In this document: positions 25,401 to 37,590 of the stretch, piece after piece
Numbering within the stretch: the stretch's first letter is position 1
How the letters are laid out: each line of letters begins with the position of its first letter
NCBI GenBank assembly: GCA_050084515.1
Contig: CM114271.1
Location: 66,898,001 to 66,962,000, forward strand
Source: Blasia pusilla
Taxonomy: Eukaryota > Marchantiophyta > Marchantiopsida > Blasiales
DNA length: 64,000 nucleotides
Reading direction: 5' to 3'
Notes under the pieces: model-generated
Told to the model about the DNA's origin: nothing
What the model saw: the letters and a program-made list of their open reading frames with translations, nothing else
The model's database searches: none
Program-made: the position numbers and the translations under genes

Positions 25401-27067
25401 ACGTGCTCCTCCTCTAGGACGGGCACGGGGCCGAGTCGTATGTGCACCTTCATTCTGAAAGACATAGGGAAGAATTACATGTGAATTAGAATTCTTATCC
25501 TCTACAGATTGCATTGTTATTAATTCTACATGCTCCTCGAGGTTTCCGATGTAGTTTGATTTCCAACCTTCTTGAGTATATACATGGCCTTCACCATGAA
25601 AGGTGATATTTCTTCACCTTTGGTATGATACCAAAACTTTTCAAGCCACCACATGTCCATTGCAATCTTTTGGAATGCAGATTAAGATCTACAATGTATT
25701 TAGGGCCGCTACATACACTCATTTTTTTCTCACTATCTAACCTGTCCACATGTCCTTCACACAAGTATAATAATTAATTCTCCTCTCCTCTCAAATTCCT
25801 CTTTTCCACTTCGCAACCTTTTCTATAAGCTGATGCTTGTAGGAGTGGAGCATTGATAAGGTATGAATTTATCTCAAACTGCTTTACTTAGTGGAGATAC
25901 TTTATGGTGTCAAGCTTCCACTTGTATCCCATGGATGCAATCACGAATGGACTATTGGAGTGCTGCATCAGAATTGGATGGAATTTTGAAAAGTTCCCAA
26001 AATGGTTACACCATTGCTATTAGCAAGGTTACACACAAAGTGTATGCTTGTGGGTGGCCTTGTCTATGCAAAATCCGTCCCGCCTCAAATAAAATATTGA
26101 CATGTGAGTCATCAATTGACAATCTATCAGAACACAAGAAGTACAAGATATGCAATCTTGGTCATGACTCAAAAGCAAACCTCCAGAGATATCCTCATGT
26201 CATTAAAAAGCACATTCATATTTCAGAAGCAAATTCCAAATACTCTACAAAGTGAATAAACAATTAAAATTCTAAACCTGTAGTGGGTGAGTGCAATTTC
26301 TGTTCTTGCTGACGGTCCAAGGATCATTTTCAGCTCAGACACTGAAGAAAGGGTTTCACTAGTCAGGGACCTTTGTAAATTTGCACTCAAAGAATTTTCG
26401 GGTTTGCGACACTCCCATATCTGGGTTTGCTTTTGTCAATGTCGTCGACAAGATTGGAGCTCACTAGATTACAATGTCCTCCAAGGCATGCTGATCTAAG
26501 ACTTTGATGGCAAAACTATGTAGATCTGGAAATCAGACTTGCACTGGGAATAACTCCTGCATGCTGCACAGCCATCAGGACCAACAACAATGCTGTGTTA
26601 CTGAAATAGGTTATTCAGCATCGCTCTTGCTTTCTTTAAACCACTTTTGACCTACTTTTATTCAACTCTCCCACTGTCCAGTGATCATTTTTCATTTTCA
26701 ACTCTCCTAGTACATTCCAACACCTGCCCCATCGATGGCAACCACTTCTCAATTCTTGCTAAATTGTGGACACTCTCTTTCTTGTATTCAAACGCCATAT
26801 TCCTTGATATGTTCCTTTCCAGCTTCTTTTATGTGCATGACCACATTTCCTCTCTATTAAGAAGTCTCCCCACAATCAAGCACTAATCCAAGGCATGTCA
26901 CAAGTTTTGTTCAACTTCCTCGAAGAATTGGTTCTCTTTGCTCCAGCTCTATCAGTGCACTTCTTGTGATTTGTTATTCAACTCTTCCGGTCCCCACTCC
27001 CTGGATAAATTTCTCTTCATCCTTTGTTTCACCTAGAAAGCATTTTACTGAGCACTATTCCAACACA

Positions 27068-30000
27068 TTATCTTCGTAGTTGGGTAGGATATATCAACCT
27101 GGGACCAAGAGAATCAATGATGTCTGTTGTGAGAGTACTCCGTCTATGCTTAGAAAATGCATCTGCTGCCGCCTTTCGTAGTAATAGGGATCCTGCGAGA
27201 GCTCCCACCATTGCTGGATTGCCACAGATTCTGCAGCCCACCAAATGCGAATGACCATCAAGCACACTTTGTGGGAAAATCTCAATCCCCGTGATTACCA
27301 CAATTTTGCAGGAACTTAAAAAGTGCAGAACTCCAATAATTTCTTGATCCTTCCTCCAGATAAGGACAACATTTTGACCTTTCAGAAACATCCGTGATTG
27401 CCGTGGGGTCACCATTCAGCATCAACTGGCGTGCCCATGAGAAGAACACAGCAGTACTGCAGTAGAAAAAGAGATGACATCAGATTCAAATTGGACAAAA
27501 CCCAATGACGAACAGTAAGTTTTGAGTAACATACATAATCTGCATTTTCTTCCTCCATGATATAATGGCTAATCCTATCAGTTAACTAGAGTTGATAGAA
27601 TCTCCCAGTCTCAAGGGGAGGACAATTGAAGTAGCTGTAAAGCTTCCATGTTAGATAAATACATTTTAGATAAAGGTGTTCGACTTAAAATGTGTTAAAG
27701 GAACTACCTAAATGCTGCTACTCTTAGCAGTCCGACATCTAAGCTAAAAGGGTCACTTGGCCACTTGGTCACTTGGCCACTTGGTCAGTTGGCCACTTGG
27801 CCACTTGGTCACTTGGTCACTTGGTCACTTTGCCACTTGGTCACTTGGTCACTTTGCCACTTGGTCACTTGGTCACTTTGCCACTCAGACTATCTTGTCT
27901 CTAGCCAATATCCAGATTAGTATATAATCTGGGGCTTGAATAAACATCAGGTTCGAAGTTCTCCATTAAGCTTAGTCGCAGCTTTACCATTGTATCATTA
28001 CCATTGTGTCTACTTCTCTCATATAGTTTAACATTCCATACCTCCCAGACAGAACATCTCCCTGCCCACCACAACGCCGAGGCGACCCAAAATAATCTGA
28101 AGCAATGACTGTAACCAGGAAACCATGTTTTCAGATGTCAGATACAAAGTGGGATTGCCCTAAAAATGACAACAACTCTGTATATGCATCAAACCAATGA
28201 CACCACTAGTGACCAGCACCGTAGAGAATTTAACAAACTCATGCTATCCTTGGTGGTCTGCCTCCACCTGATGTAAGAGCTTTTGAAGTCATTACAGAAC
28301 CATAGCCAACAGAGCAGTTAAAAACATCCAATCTGTGGTAAGAGCTTAAGAGCACCTGTTTGGCCATCACTGATGAGATCTGATTTCCCCTTCTGCACAA
28401 TGGTGACTCCTCCCATCCTGCATTCAGAGATACCATTTTGCAGTAGTTATAGAAGAATTTGTGAGTCCCAAACTGCATAAACAAACTGGAAGGAGATGTA
28501 AGCGTGGTTTGTACTGATGTAATGTGTTCCATGGAGCTTTTGTACAAATTCTTCTTCTCCATAGAGTGTGAAGGACAGTTTTAAAATGTCCACTAAACAA
28601 GAACTATAGAAGAAAGGACACTTTTTGTGGGTGATCCATCACATGGATTTCTTTATCACAGATATATCATAGGTAATCTGCGGAATACCGCTCAGCAAGG
28701 GCCCGTAGCTGTTCTGCAGGGTCCTCAGGTATATTCTTGTTTCCTTCCATGATCTTGCCAACTAAGCGCTTGTGCTCTGCAACATTAGGTGTCAATATTG
28801 CCAGTGGATAGCAGCAAATGAGCTCCGGTAAGCTGGTTACGAGGAATAATCCATCCTGAGACATTTAATGCATGATTTAGTGGCCTTCAATGATACTGAT
28901 GCTTCCACAATTATAACTTGCATACTCAGCAATCCAGTCTGTGAAGTCATTGGCCAAGTTTCCTAGACTTCTTAAAATGACATGTTTCCATGCTGAAAAT
29001 TTCTTGTTATCTTGAAAGCATTACATCTTTGAGGAGCCTGTCCCTCTGGTCGTCCCTCTCGACCAGAGGGACAGGCTCTGGTCGAGAATTTCTTAAAGTT
29101 CTTATTCATAGAACTAATTAAAACACTCAAAAATATGGAACGGTTGTATTAACAGTCACAACTGAATGAAATTCAGATACGAGTGACATACCCCATCAAT
29201 CACCATGGGAATGTTATTTTCTCTTGCCATCATTATAATCTCAGACACACTTTCCTGCAGCAGTAATCAGTCATGTGCGTCAGTCACTGTACGATCAGCC
29301 CCTTACAAGCTTAGAACTGTTCATCTTACGGGTGAATCAAGAGTTGTCTGACTGAAGAACCCTAGTGGCAGCTGCAGACACACTTGCTTCTAGAGCAAAC
29401 CTGAGGAAAAAACTTGGAAAAGTCAGACTCAAACATCGATTCTCCAAAAAGGATGTACCTAGCTAGCAGAGGACTATTGAGTGATTCAATCCATGGTGGG
29501 CATCAACCAACAGAGATTGTTTCGCAGCAGAAGTGGGTCAAGCACATTTGCGCACCATGAGCAATTCATCTCTTCCGAGACCAGGGCCAATGACTATGCA
29601 GTCAAAACGCTCTATCCATTTTCCGACATCAGCCACCACTTTCTCTATTAGCTTTCGCCAGCTCAGGTTCTCAGGACTGTGATGGACACAAACATGTCAG
29701 TACCATTGAATTTCAACGTAACAACCACCAGGAATTGATCTGTAGATTCCTCAGTCTCAAACATGATCGTTACTAAAATACTCATATTCCTTAGTATAAA
29801 CAGGCAGCGCTTGTGAAAGTTCCCAGTATCACATCATATTGCTAATCTATGCTAGGTAGGCCTTTCTGTTCCACCGGAAAGACAGTGGGAGGGTGGCTGA
29901 GATGCTGAGAGCAGAGTTGATAAAGTTAGTAAAATATTTCATTAAGAATCCATACAGACCCCAAGCCTTCAGTATGCTTTGAAGATCTGAATGAAGTGGT

Positions 30001-31813
30001 CTATTGCTTGTCTGGTTTTATGAAGCCTCACAGGACGTCCTTAGCAGCACAGAAAAACTTTGACTTGAACTGAAAGGGAGGTACTGACTTGGCATCGTGA
30101 CTCTCCTTGAGCACAGGGTGTACAATCAGCTCAGGGCTGTAGCTTTTTATCACAGTTCCAGCACCTGCAGTGCAGAAGACATGTGAAAGGTCTGCCCCCT
30201 GCACAAATATTTGTAACATCCCTGGGAGTTAGCCTCTGCTTGAACACCTCAAACTTACCCTAATTAATTGCCACATCCCACCCTGCACCAGAACTAACAA
30301 ATAAACATGTGTCCCTAACAGTTTGCACTATGCTGAAAGTGGCCCGAAACAAAGCTGCATCATATCCAGACAATTGAGTGAGTATGAAGGAACCACAAGT
30401 CAAACATCTATGAACTCTTCTCATTCAGTAATATCTGTCATATACTTGCAACCATAGACTCATTGCTCTGGTTGGACAGTGGCAGTAACTAGAATCGGTG
30501 CCTATGGTGGAAGAAGGGGAAGAAAGTGCCATATCTAAGGAGGGAGAATCTCATTTAGTGACAATGCTTACCATACAGAGTTAAGCTCCCAGATGTCGGC
30601 CAAAAACTACTTTCCAACACCACCTATCTTACCTGAGATCACTCTTAACCCTAATCCACATTCAGTAACGTAGATTGACTTCCAAAATATGCTGCATGCA
30701 TAGGTAAGTGGAGCTTTCTAGGGTCAAAGCTCGGTCACATATAGTGAAATTAGTTGAGAGTGAGAGAGAATGCACTCGTCGTTCGATCTACCAGACCCTC
30801 CCAAATAAATGAGTGAAAACTCCAAATACATAGGAAGCAGAAAAAGATCACTTTGATGTCTTGGAGGACACATCTTACCATCTTGAGAGCTGAAAACCCT
30901 GCATAATATGGTGCTCCAGTGTATTCTCTGCATCCGCCAATGATAGCCACTCTACCTAGACGCCAACATTTACCACGATAATGGCATCAGTGACATCCTA
31001 TTCAAAACCCTCCCTCCCTACCACCCGAGAAGACCTCTCAATTGCGGTCACAGAAATGAGCTAGATCATATTTCATGTCAGCTGATAGTGCTGAGAATTC
31101 TGGTGCAATGAATAAGAATCTGAGTTGAAGTTGTTGAATGCGCTGAAGTAAAAGCAGCAGCAGCACATTCACCCGCGAGCTGGTCAACATTTGGTCCCCC
31201 AGACAGCTGGACACGGACTCCAAGATCAATGGGAAGACATGCAAAGGGCATGAAGCTCACCAGCTTGGCCTTTGTGACGGTCGGCAGCAAGCAAGGGGAC
31301 TACTTCTTGCAATGCAGGCATAATCTGCTTCAACGGCTTCGTGAAGTCTCCCATCTCCGCAGCTTTGGATTTCGAGCTACGGTCGTGAGTGGAGGCTTGA
31401 GACGAAGTGGTCGCAATCGGCCTGACGTGATTTCGAACTGAAGAACTGGGGGGAATTGACTTCGCCTGTGAGCCTGAGACGCCGGCTGAGGAGGAGCTGG
31501 TGATGGGTCTCAACGGTGTGCGACCAACTGCAGCAGCTGAAGAGGCAGCAATCTGTCTCAATTGCGCACTTGGAGCCCGAGGGGAAGCCTTTGCAACGGG
31601 CCCTACTTCGGTATCGGCAGCTTGAGCTGAAGCTGAGGCAATGGATCTCAGCTGAGTCCTCTGACTGCGCACAGGTGGTGCAACCCAACTCGGAGTCCTC
31701 AGCACAAATTTGTAGCGCTGCAGCGTTCCCAAATAAGTCAACCGTTGAACAACAGAACAACCGCTCTGCATCCGTTTGTCACCCGGTACTCTGCGTCCAA
31801 AACCCACCCACAT
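27068..31813 (-). CDS. NAXD: ATP-dependent (S)-NAD(P)H-hydrate dehydratase, ten exons
   Basis: This enzyme uses ATP to restore NADH/NADPH from their damaged hydrates. Exons on the minus strand: 31813-31261, 30955-30879, 30198-30089, 29676-29556, 29254-29192, 28855-28689, 28417-28356, 28096-28042, 27456-27379 and 27230-27068. All introns are GT-AG and all junctions keep phase, giving 482 residues (468 if the second Met at 31771 is used). Family motifs appear in order: [84 protein letters not shown] and the ATP/active-site block [14 protein letters not shown]. About the first 150 residues are Ser/Ala/Arg-rich and fit an organelle-targeting region, longer than usual, with a repeated motif. It appears functional. 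The donor after 'ESHDA' (30089) is the least certain junction. Confidence 0.93.
27753..27885. repeat. 8-bp minisatellite in a NAXD intron
   Basis: About 16 head-to-tail units of YCACTTGG with single-base variants (CACTTTG). The last part also repeats as a 24-bp higher-order unit. It lies inside the intron 27457-28041. Confidence 0.95.
29034..29078. repeat. Perfect 19-bp hairpin in a NAXD intron
   Basis: GAGCCTGTCCCTCTGGTCG (29034-29052) is followed by a 7-nt loop and its exact reverse complement (29060-29078). It lies in the intron between exons 29254-29192 and 28855-28689. Confidence 0.93.
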
Positions 31814-33259
31814 GGTGCCTCAGTAATCACAAGGATCTATGTCTACGTCTCTTCTCCCGATGCACTTCATCTTGTCAGACCTCCCCTCCGTTTTATTAAG
31901 GCTTTCGTTCGTTCTAGTCAAGCAAGTGATCATCCCCAGAGCAATAAAATCCGCTTTGTCTTTTATTCTAACGATGACTGACAACATTCCATTACGGATG
32001 CATGTGCTCTCCCGTGTAAGTCTGCCTCAGCAGACCCACCAGGGGCTGTCCATTTTGAGCATTTAGAGAGAGAGAGCCGTGTCTTCTATGTATATATTTT
32101 GCATATATATATATATTGAGAGAGAAAGGGACGTTTCTTCTATGTCTCGCTCGGTCCGTGGCTTGTGGTCACACTGAACTAACTCCTGAGCTGCGTGTGA
32201 TTCTCCCATAGCTACCCCGCCCACGCAAAATTAGGACCCGAGGCACCGGAGAGCTATGGAGAAGTCGAAGAGCGTCTTCTGCTGCGTAGCTGTTCTTGGG
32301 CCGTGGGTTTCAGTGCACTCACTCAATACGAGCGCATCTCCCTCGCAGGATATTAGAACTTGTGAGTCCTCTCTCTCTCTCTCTCTGGACTCCACGCTCC
32401 CTGGCCCTTTGGATCCTTCCGCTACTTGATTCTCCGTCACATGCGCTACTCTCTTCACTTCTTCCCCTCTCTGCACCTATCCAACCATTTGTCGCAAAGC
32501 TCCATGCTCTCTCACTCTGTAAGGTCTTGGCCTCGGGGTCTTTGACTTCATGGCTAGAAGGAATCGTGAAGTTCTTACACAGGTGAGGTTCTTCTCTTCA
32601 ATTGTTGCGCAATCTGCACATCAAAGTCCCATGACCCTTCTGGAAATCGTGGACACTCAATCAATCACTTCTCTCTCTCTCTCTCTCTCTCCCTCTCTCT
32701 GTGTCCGTGGGCAGCAGCACGGAGCGATGGTCGCAAGGGCAGCAGCCCTCTGAACGGGCGTTAAAGAGTAGTGCGGGGAGGGATTCGTTATGCGAAAACG
32801 GTTCTCATGGAACCGATCGCTCGCTCTGCCGCTTCAAACGATGATTCCTCTCAGCCAATTGCCCACAAACACGCAATCGCGGAAACACAAGGTTAGGAAG
32901 TCACAGGTGAGCTTCTCCCACACAGAGCCTGCGGTGCTCAGTATTGAGGAGCAGTAAGAGGAAGGAACCACCCACAGAACACCAGACATCCCACGGACTG
33001 GACTTTCTGCAAGAACCCATAGCCCATCCCCTCCATCTACTCGAGCTCTGTCGGCTCTATAAACCACGTCTCCTCGGACCCACAGCCCTAATTTTAGCCC
33101 ATAGGCATAGGAAGAGCTCCCGCTCAGAAACTCTACAGACCCATGATCTGACGAGGTTTTTACTCCCCTTGCCATCGCCATTTACAGTTCGAAAGCCACG
33201 ACAGGAGGCGATATTGTTGAGACCATGACATGCTCTCGACCAGTCCTTCCACGCAGAGG

Positions 33260-33578
33260 GAGCGAATGACTATACAGCCATCGGTTTGCACATCAGAAAT
33301 CTTCTAGAAGAGGACTGGAAGCGAGCACTGCTACTGCTGTAGAGGAGTGTGCATGACATCGTCAGGCTATTGCAATCCATGCACTCAGAGCGTAGGATGG
33401 ATGACACTGCCATACTGCGTCTGCACATCAGGAACCTCCAAGAAGTGGACTGGAAGCCAGCATCGCCATAGATTGCATGATGCATGACACCGTCTCGATC
33501 GATCTACACACTCAGAGCGAATGGACGCCATTGCCATTTTGCGTTTGCACATCAGAAAACCACCGATAACAAGACTCC
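33260..33578. repeat. Tandem repeat, about 130-bp unit, 2.4 copies
   Basis: Units start near 33260, 33396 and 33521. They share TTTGCACATCAG/TCTGCACATCAG, a GTGGACTGGAAGC-like block, GCATGACA and CACTCAGAGCG. The last copy is partial. Confidence 0.85.
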
Positions 33579-33671
33579 AGGGATTACTGTCATTACCATA
33601 GCAGTCTCCCGACCATCCCATGCGCACTTCTGAGGGGAGTCGACCTCGAAACTACAATATCTGCAGTTCCA

Positions 33672-33711
33672 CACACACACACACACACACACGCACACAC
33701 ACACGCACGCA
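33672..33711. repeat. (CA)n-type microsatellite
   Basis: CA dinucleotides with CG interruptions. Confidence 0.9.
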
Positions 33712-34610
33712 CGAGAGAGGTGCGGAATCTGCCATCAACCAAACATACCCCGAAATGGAATACGGATGAAAGGAAGGTGGAGGCGAGGAGCTCGACGACC
33801 ACCCAAGATAAGGATCAGCACGCCTCCGGGGTGACACTTTCCAGCAATGCACAGAATGCTCGGTGATGAATGACATTCTCCAATTCGACAGCAGCACCTG
33901 GCGAGCTGGGTCCGCCCACAGTAGTAGACAAGTCCAATTGAGCAATCTGTGCTCACCATCACCACCACAACCACCCCTACCAAACGACTGATCTCATCTC
34001 CTTCACACACTCATATTCCAAAATCACACACCCACTGCCACCTCTCCTCATACTCCTCCGTCCTCAACCGCAGAACGCACATTGTCGATAACTCAATCGC
34101 CTCCAAACCCCGTCCTCCTCCTCCTCCTCCTCATGAGCCGATCCATCCCTACACCCACTCCTGTCCTCCCAGACCTCTCTCCACCATCCGAACCCCGAGC
34201 TCACGACGAACCACAACAATTCCTGCCACCTCAACGCCAGAACTCAAGATATCGAATTCTTCGCATGCACCCATTCCTTCGCTGCCTCATCCTCCTCCGC
34301 CATTCCGCAATCGGCAGCTCATACCCTCCCAAGTCCAATCTCTGCAGTCCGTGCTATGCCCTACCAGCTGCTCCACAACAAACAGATCTAGCTGCAGCCA
34401 ACCCTATGCTGCCAATAGAGAGAGAGGGAGAGTGGCAGCTGGAGTTCATTTCTTCTTTCCAGGTGCACTCGGATTCGGATGATTTTCTTCCCAGGGACAG
34501 GGAGGGGGGGGGAAGAGTGAGGAAGGGAGGAGCTGTCAGTGCTGCAATTAATTGCTGCATCCACGATCCAAGGCGTGAGTTTGAGCGTGTACCACACACG
34601 GCACGTAATT

Positions 34611-35350
34611 AAATGTGGCGCCTTTCCATCGCTCGCACTTTTGGACAGTTTTTGCTGGGTGCAGGCTGAATCTGACGGAGACTTGGAGGCTAAAATTGGC
34701 GGTTTTGCACGGAACTGCTAGACAGTTCAGTGCGAACATAAATGTGGCTCTTTCGACAGCTTTTGTGGGGTTTGGGTGCAGACTGAATCTGACGGAGACT
34801 TGCAGAGAACGGTGGCGGTTTTGGAGAGAGAGACTACAATGAAAAGTAGGTGCGAATCTAAATGTGGCTGCTTTCGTTTGCTTGTACCTTTTTGACAGCT
34901 TTGCTGGGTTTGGGTGCAGCCTGAATCTGACGGAGACTTGGAGAGAAAGGTGCATGTTTTGGGGAGATAGAGAACAATGAAAGTTTAGTGCAAACGTCTT
35001 TGGGTGCCGGCATTCTTTGTAATGCTAGCCGGTAGAATTTTCGATCCCACCAGCAAAAAATCCAACCAGAGAAACTCAGTTTCTTTGTAAAAATCGAACA
35101 AAAAGCGGTAGGTATTTCGATATTTCCGATCTGACCCTATCGGAAAAACCGACGAGCTCGGAAAATCTATGCACCCCGCAGGGAGAGTATGATAGGGCCT
35201 CAAGTTGGGGCTTTTAGAGAGAGTGCATATTGAAGGTAAGGGAGTTGTAGTGAGTACCTAAATGTGGCTCCTTTCTTTTGCTTGCATCTTTCTTAGGACT
35301 TTTGTTGAGTCTTGGGCTTGGAAGAAAAGTGGGGTGTTTTGGGGAGGGAG
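34611..35350. repeat. Tandem repeat, about 125-bp unit, four copies, interrupted
   Basis: Copies start at about 34611, 34740, 34860 and 35260 with AAATGTGGC. They share a TTTTG(A/G)ACAG-like segment, CTGAATCTGACGGAGACTTG (first three) and a G(G/T)TTTTGG(A/G)GA tail. Copies three and four are separated by the dispersed repeat at 34998-35185. Confidence 0.88.
34998..35185. repeat. Dispersed repeat of about 200 bp, copy 2
   Basis: Partner of 17152-17352, same orientation. It sits between units of the local tandem array, which suggests it arrived by insertion. Confidence 0.75.
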
Positions 35351-37590
35351 AGTATAATAGGGCATGTCACTTTGATATCTTGTCTGCGTGGATGTTTGTG
35401 CACTCTTGTGGATGGATGGAGAAGATTGGGAAGGTTTGTGGTCCTGGGTTGTGAGTATGGTATGCTCAAAGTGTCATGCCCACACTAGCACTCTATGATA
35501 GATCTAGCCATAACGCAGAGGAAGAGGGAAGCTGATTCACACTCAAAGCTACTATGAAATCCACAAATTCAACATTTGAAGTTTGGAAAGGAGAGTCCCA
35601 TGTCAAAGTGCACCACTTACTGACTTCGATCCCTTGGCAATCACCTTATCCCATCCCTTAGAATCTTTCCTTGTATTCATATTGAGAACTCAAGGAATTA
35701 TGAGAAGAGGATCCTCAAGCCTAGCATAATTGTAACACAGTTGTAAAGTAGTGGTTTATGCACTCGCAAACTAGTTATTTTCTACTCTTTTGCTCTATTT
35801 GGACTTACTTTTGGGTCTAGGAAACACATTTTCATGGAGGATTTGGCTCCTTCCAATTCTCTCTTAAGGATGGATTTTTTCTTCCTTCATTTCAAGAATT
35901 TGGGAAAAACATGGAAGAAAATAAACTTTACTCATCAACATATCCCTCAACATAAAAGAAAACTCACATCCAACAAAAATTTAGAATTATCTTCACTATA
36001 GAAAGAAAGAAGTAGTAACGCAAAGAGGAAAAGCGAAAATGGTGAAAATGGAGTAGATTGGAGGCAAAAGGGGAATTCAAGGCCAAGAATTTTGTATCGA
36101 GTCAGTCGCAAATTGCATCTTGGTTGCAGGTCTTGGCACTTGAACTTTACAAGTCCACATAGTCCCATTTTTCCACTCCATGATAAGTGGTAGTTGCAAT
36201 GTTACATATGGCTACCTTGCAACTATCTTCCTACTGCTATGACTCAAGAGTAGTTTGCGACTAGCGAGACTCGCAAATCTCACTCTTATGGTCTTCCATC
36301 CTTGTAGTCTTGTCTTCAATTTTACTACTAATGGGGATGTTTTCCCATTGATAATACCAAAAAAGCAAAAGTTAAAATGTTTTCCCATCTACTCTAGAAC
36401 ATTGGTCTAGTGTGTTGTTGAAATTTTCGTTCAACAGGTCACACTCTCGTTACTTTTCTATACCAAAACATACTCACATTAAATGCGGTTTGGATAAACC
36501 AACCTTGCGTCTTCCAAGGAACCGTACACATATTTGAGCATAATTTACATGGACAAAGCTTTATCCAAAGAATTTCTCGTGGGATGTTCCTTATGACTTT
36601 TGGCCAGTTTTACAAAACGTTTCCTAGTGCATTTGTCTAGATCTTTAGTGCATTAGAAACAACTTCCCAAAAGCTCTCTAACACCACCTTATTTATTACA
36701 TATTGATCTTGAGTGTAATTATTATGACCTCTTATGTGAAAAACCTTCAAACACTCAATCAAATTCTAAACTAGGTTACAGTATCCTTGAAGTCAAACTC
36801 TTGTGAAAGTTGAACCCTTCTCAAGTTCCACCCTCCGATTCATCATGCTTTTCCAAATTACAACCATTGTTATTCGAAACGTCCATCAAGACTCGTATCC
36901 CGTTTCTATAACTCATATCTTATTCGTTAGATTTTCACGCGTTTCCATATTAGTATGAGTACTCTACAATTTTGATGTTCCATGTTGGTGGGTATCTAAA
37001 TACGAGATTCGCAGTACAAAGAATTTTCCCCCATAATCTCTACTTCCTCTACGAGAATTATGGCCAGCATGCTTCCGACCAACAATATTTAGGCATCCAT
37101 TTTGCGATACAAGTGTGTGATTTTCCTCTTTTGTGAGTTGAGCAAGGATAAGTAAACAGACAACCAGAGTAACGGTGAATTAATTAGCCACCTGGAGAGT
37201 GCCTAGGAAAAGTCCAAACCACTCGATCAAGAGGACCTGATAGTCTCTGATTTTACTTGTTGACTTATTGGTGAAACAATAAGTTTGAGTTCAATGCAAT
37301 AGGTAATCTCATTCATCCATTAACATGAGATCTCCTCACTCATATCAATAGACCAAGGAAATGTTGATGGAATAACTCTTTGGAAAAATGCTCCCCGAGT
37401 CTATCATGGTGGATCATTGATCCACTGCAGATGTCGAGATCTCCACCAATAATATTCAGCCCAAGGCAAAGTTAAAGCTCATGCAGTCATAGTGAACATC
37501 TGCTCTACTACCTCCCATACGGACTGCCTAGGAAAGGCCTGTTGCGTCTTGGCCTTTGAGGGTGATACACCCACCAATGCCCTAGAGCTA
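35351..37590. other. Intergenic region, no gene recognised
   Basis: No frames with recognisable domains, no clear repeat structure and no splice-compatible coding blocks seen. Confidence 0.5.

Larger units (their letters stand above)
23289..27067. other. Intergenic region, no gene recognised
   Basis: Contains a foldback structure (24418-24900), a cluster of CCGGTAC motifs (25338-25400) and probably the downstream flank of the minus-strand NAXD gene. The longest open frame (25863-26255 +, 130 codons) has no recognisable domain. Confidence 0.5.
31814..34610. other. GC-rich region upstream of NAXD, no confident gene
   Basis: It should include the NAXD promoter and 5' leader; a TATATATATA stretch lies near 32092-32116. 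CT tracts (about 32362-32386 and 32670-32700) and a CA tract (about 33672-33711) suggest promoter or leader sequence. Short plus-strand frames start at 32255 (MEKSKSVFCCVAVLG) and 32550 (MARRNREVLTQ), each followed by possible GT donors. I could not join them to further exons, so no gene is called. Confidence 0.45.

Noticed and set aside
27753-27885. Regular repeats considered as a CRISPR-like array
   Set aside because: The units are 8 bp, head to tail without spacers, in a eukaryotic intron: a minisatellite.
33949-34612. Overlapping plus-strand Pro/Thr/Ser-rich frames
   Set aside because: Two frames of the same CT-rich sequence are both open, which indicates compositional bias and not coding.
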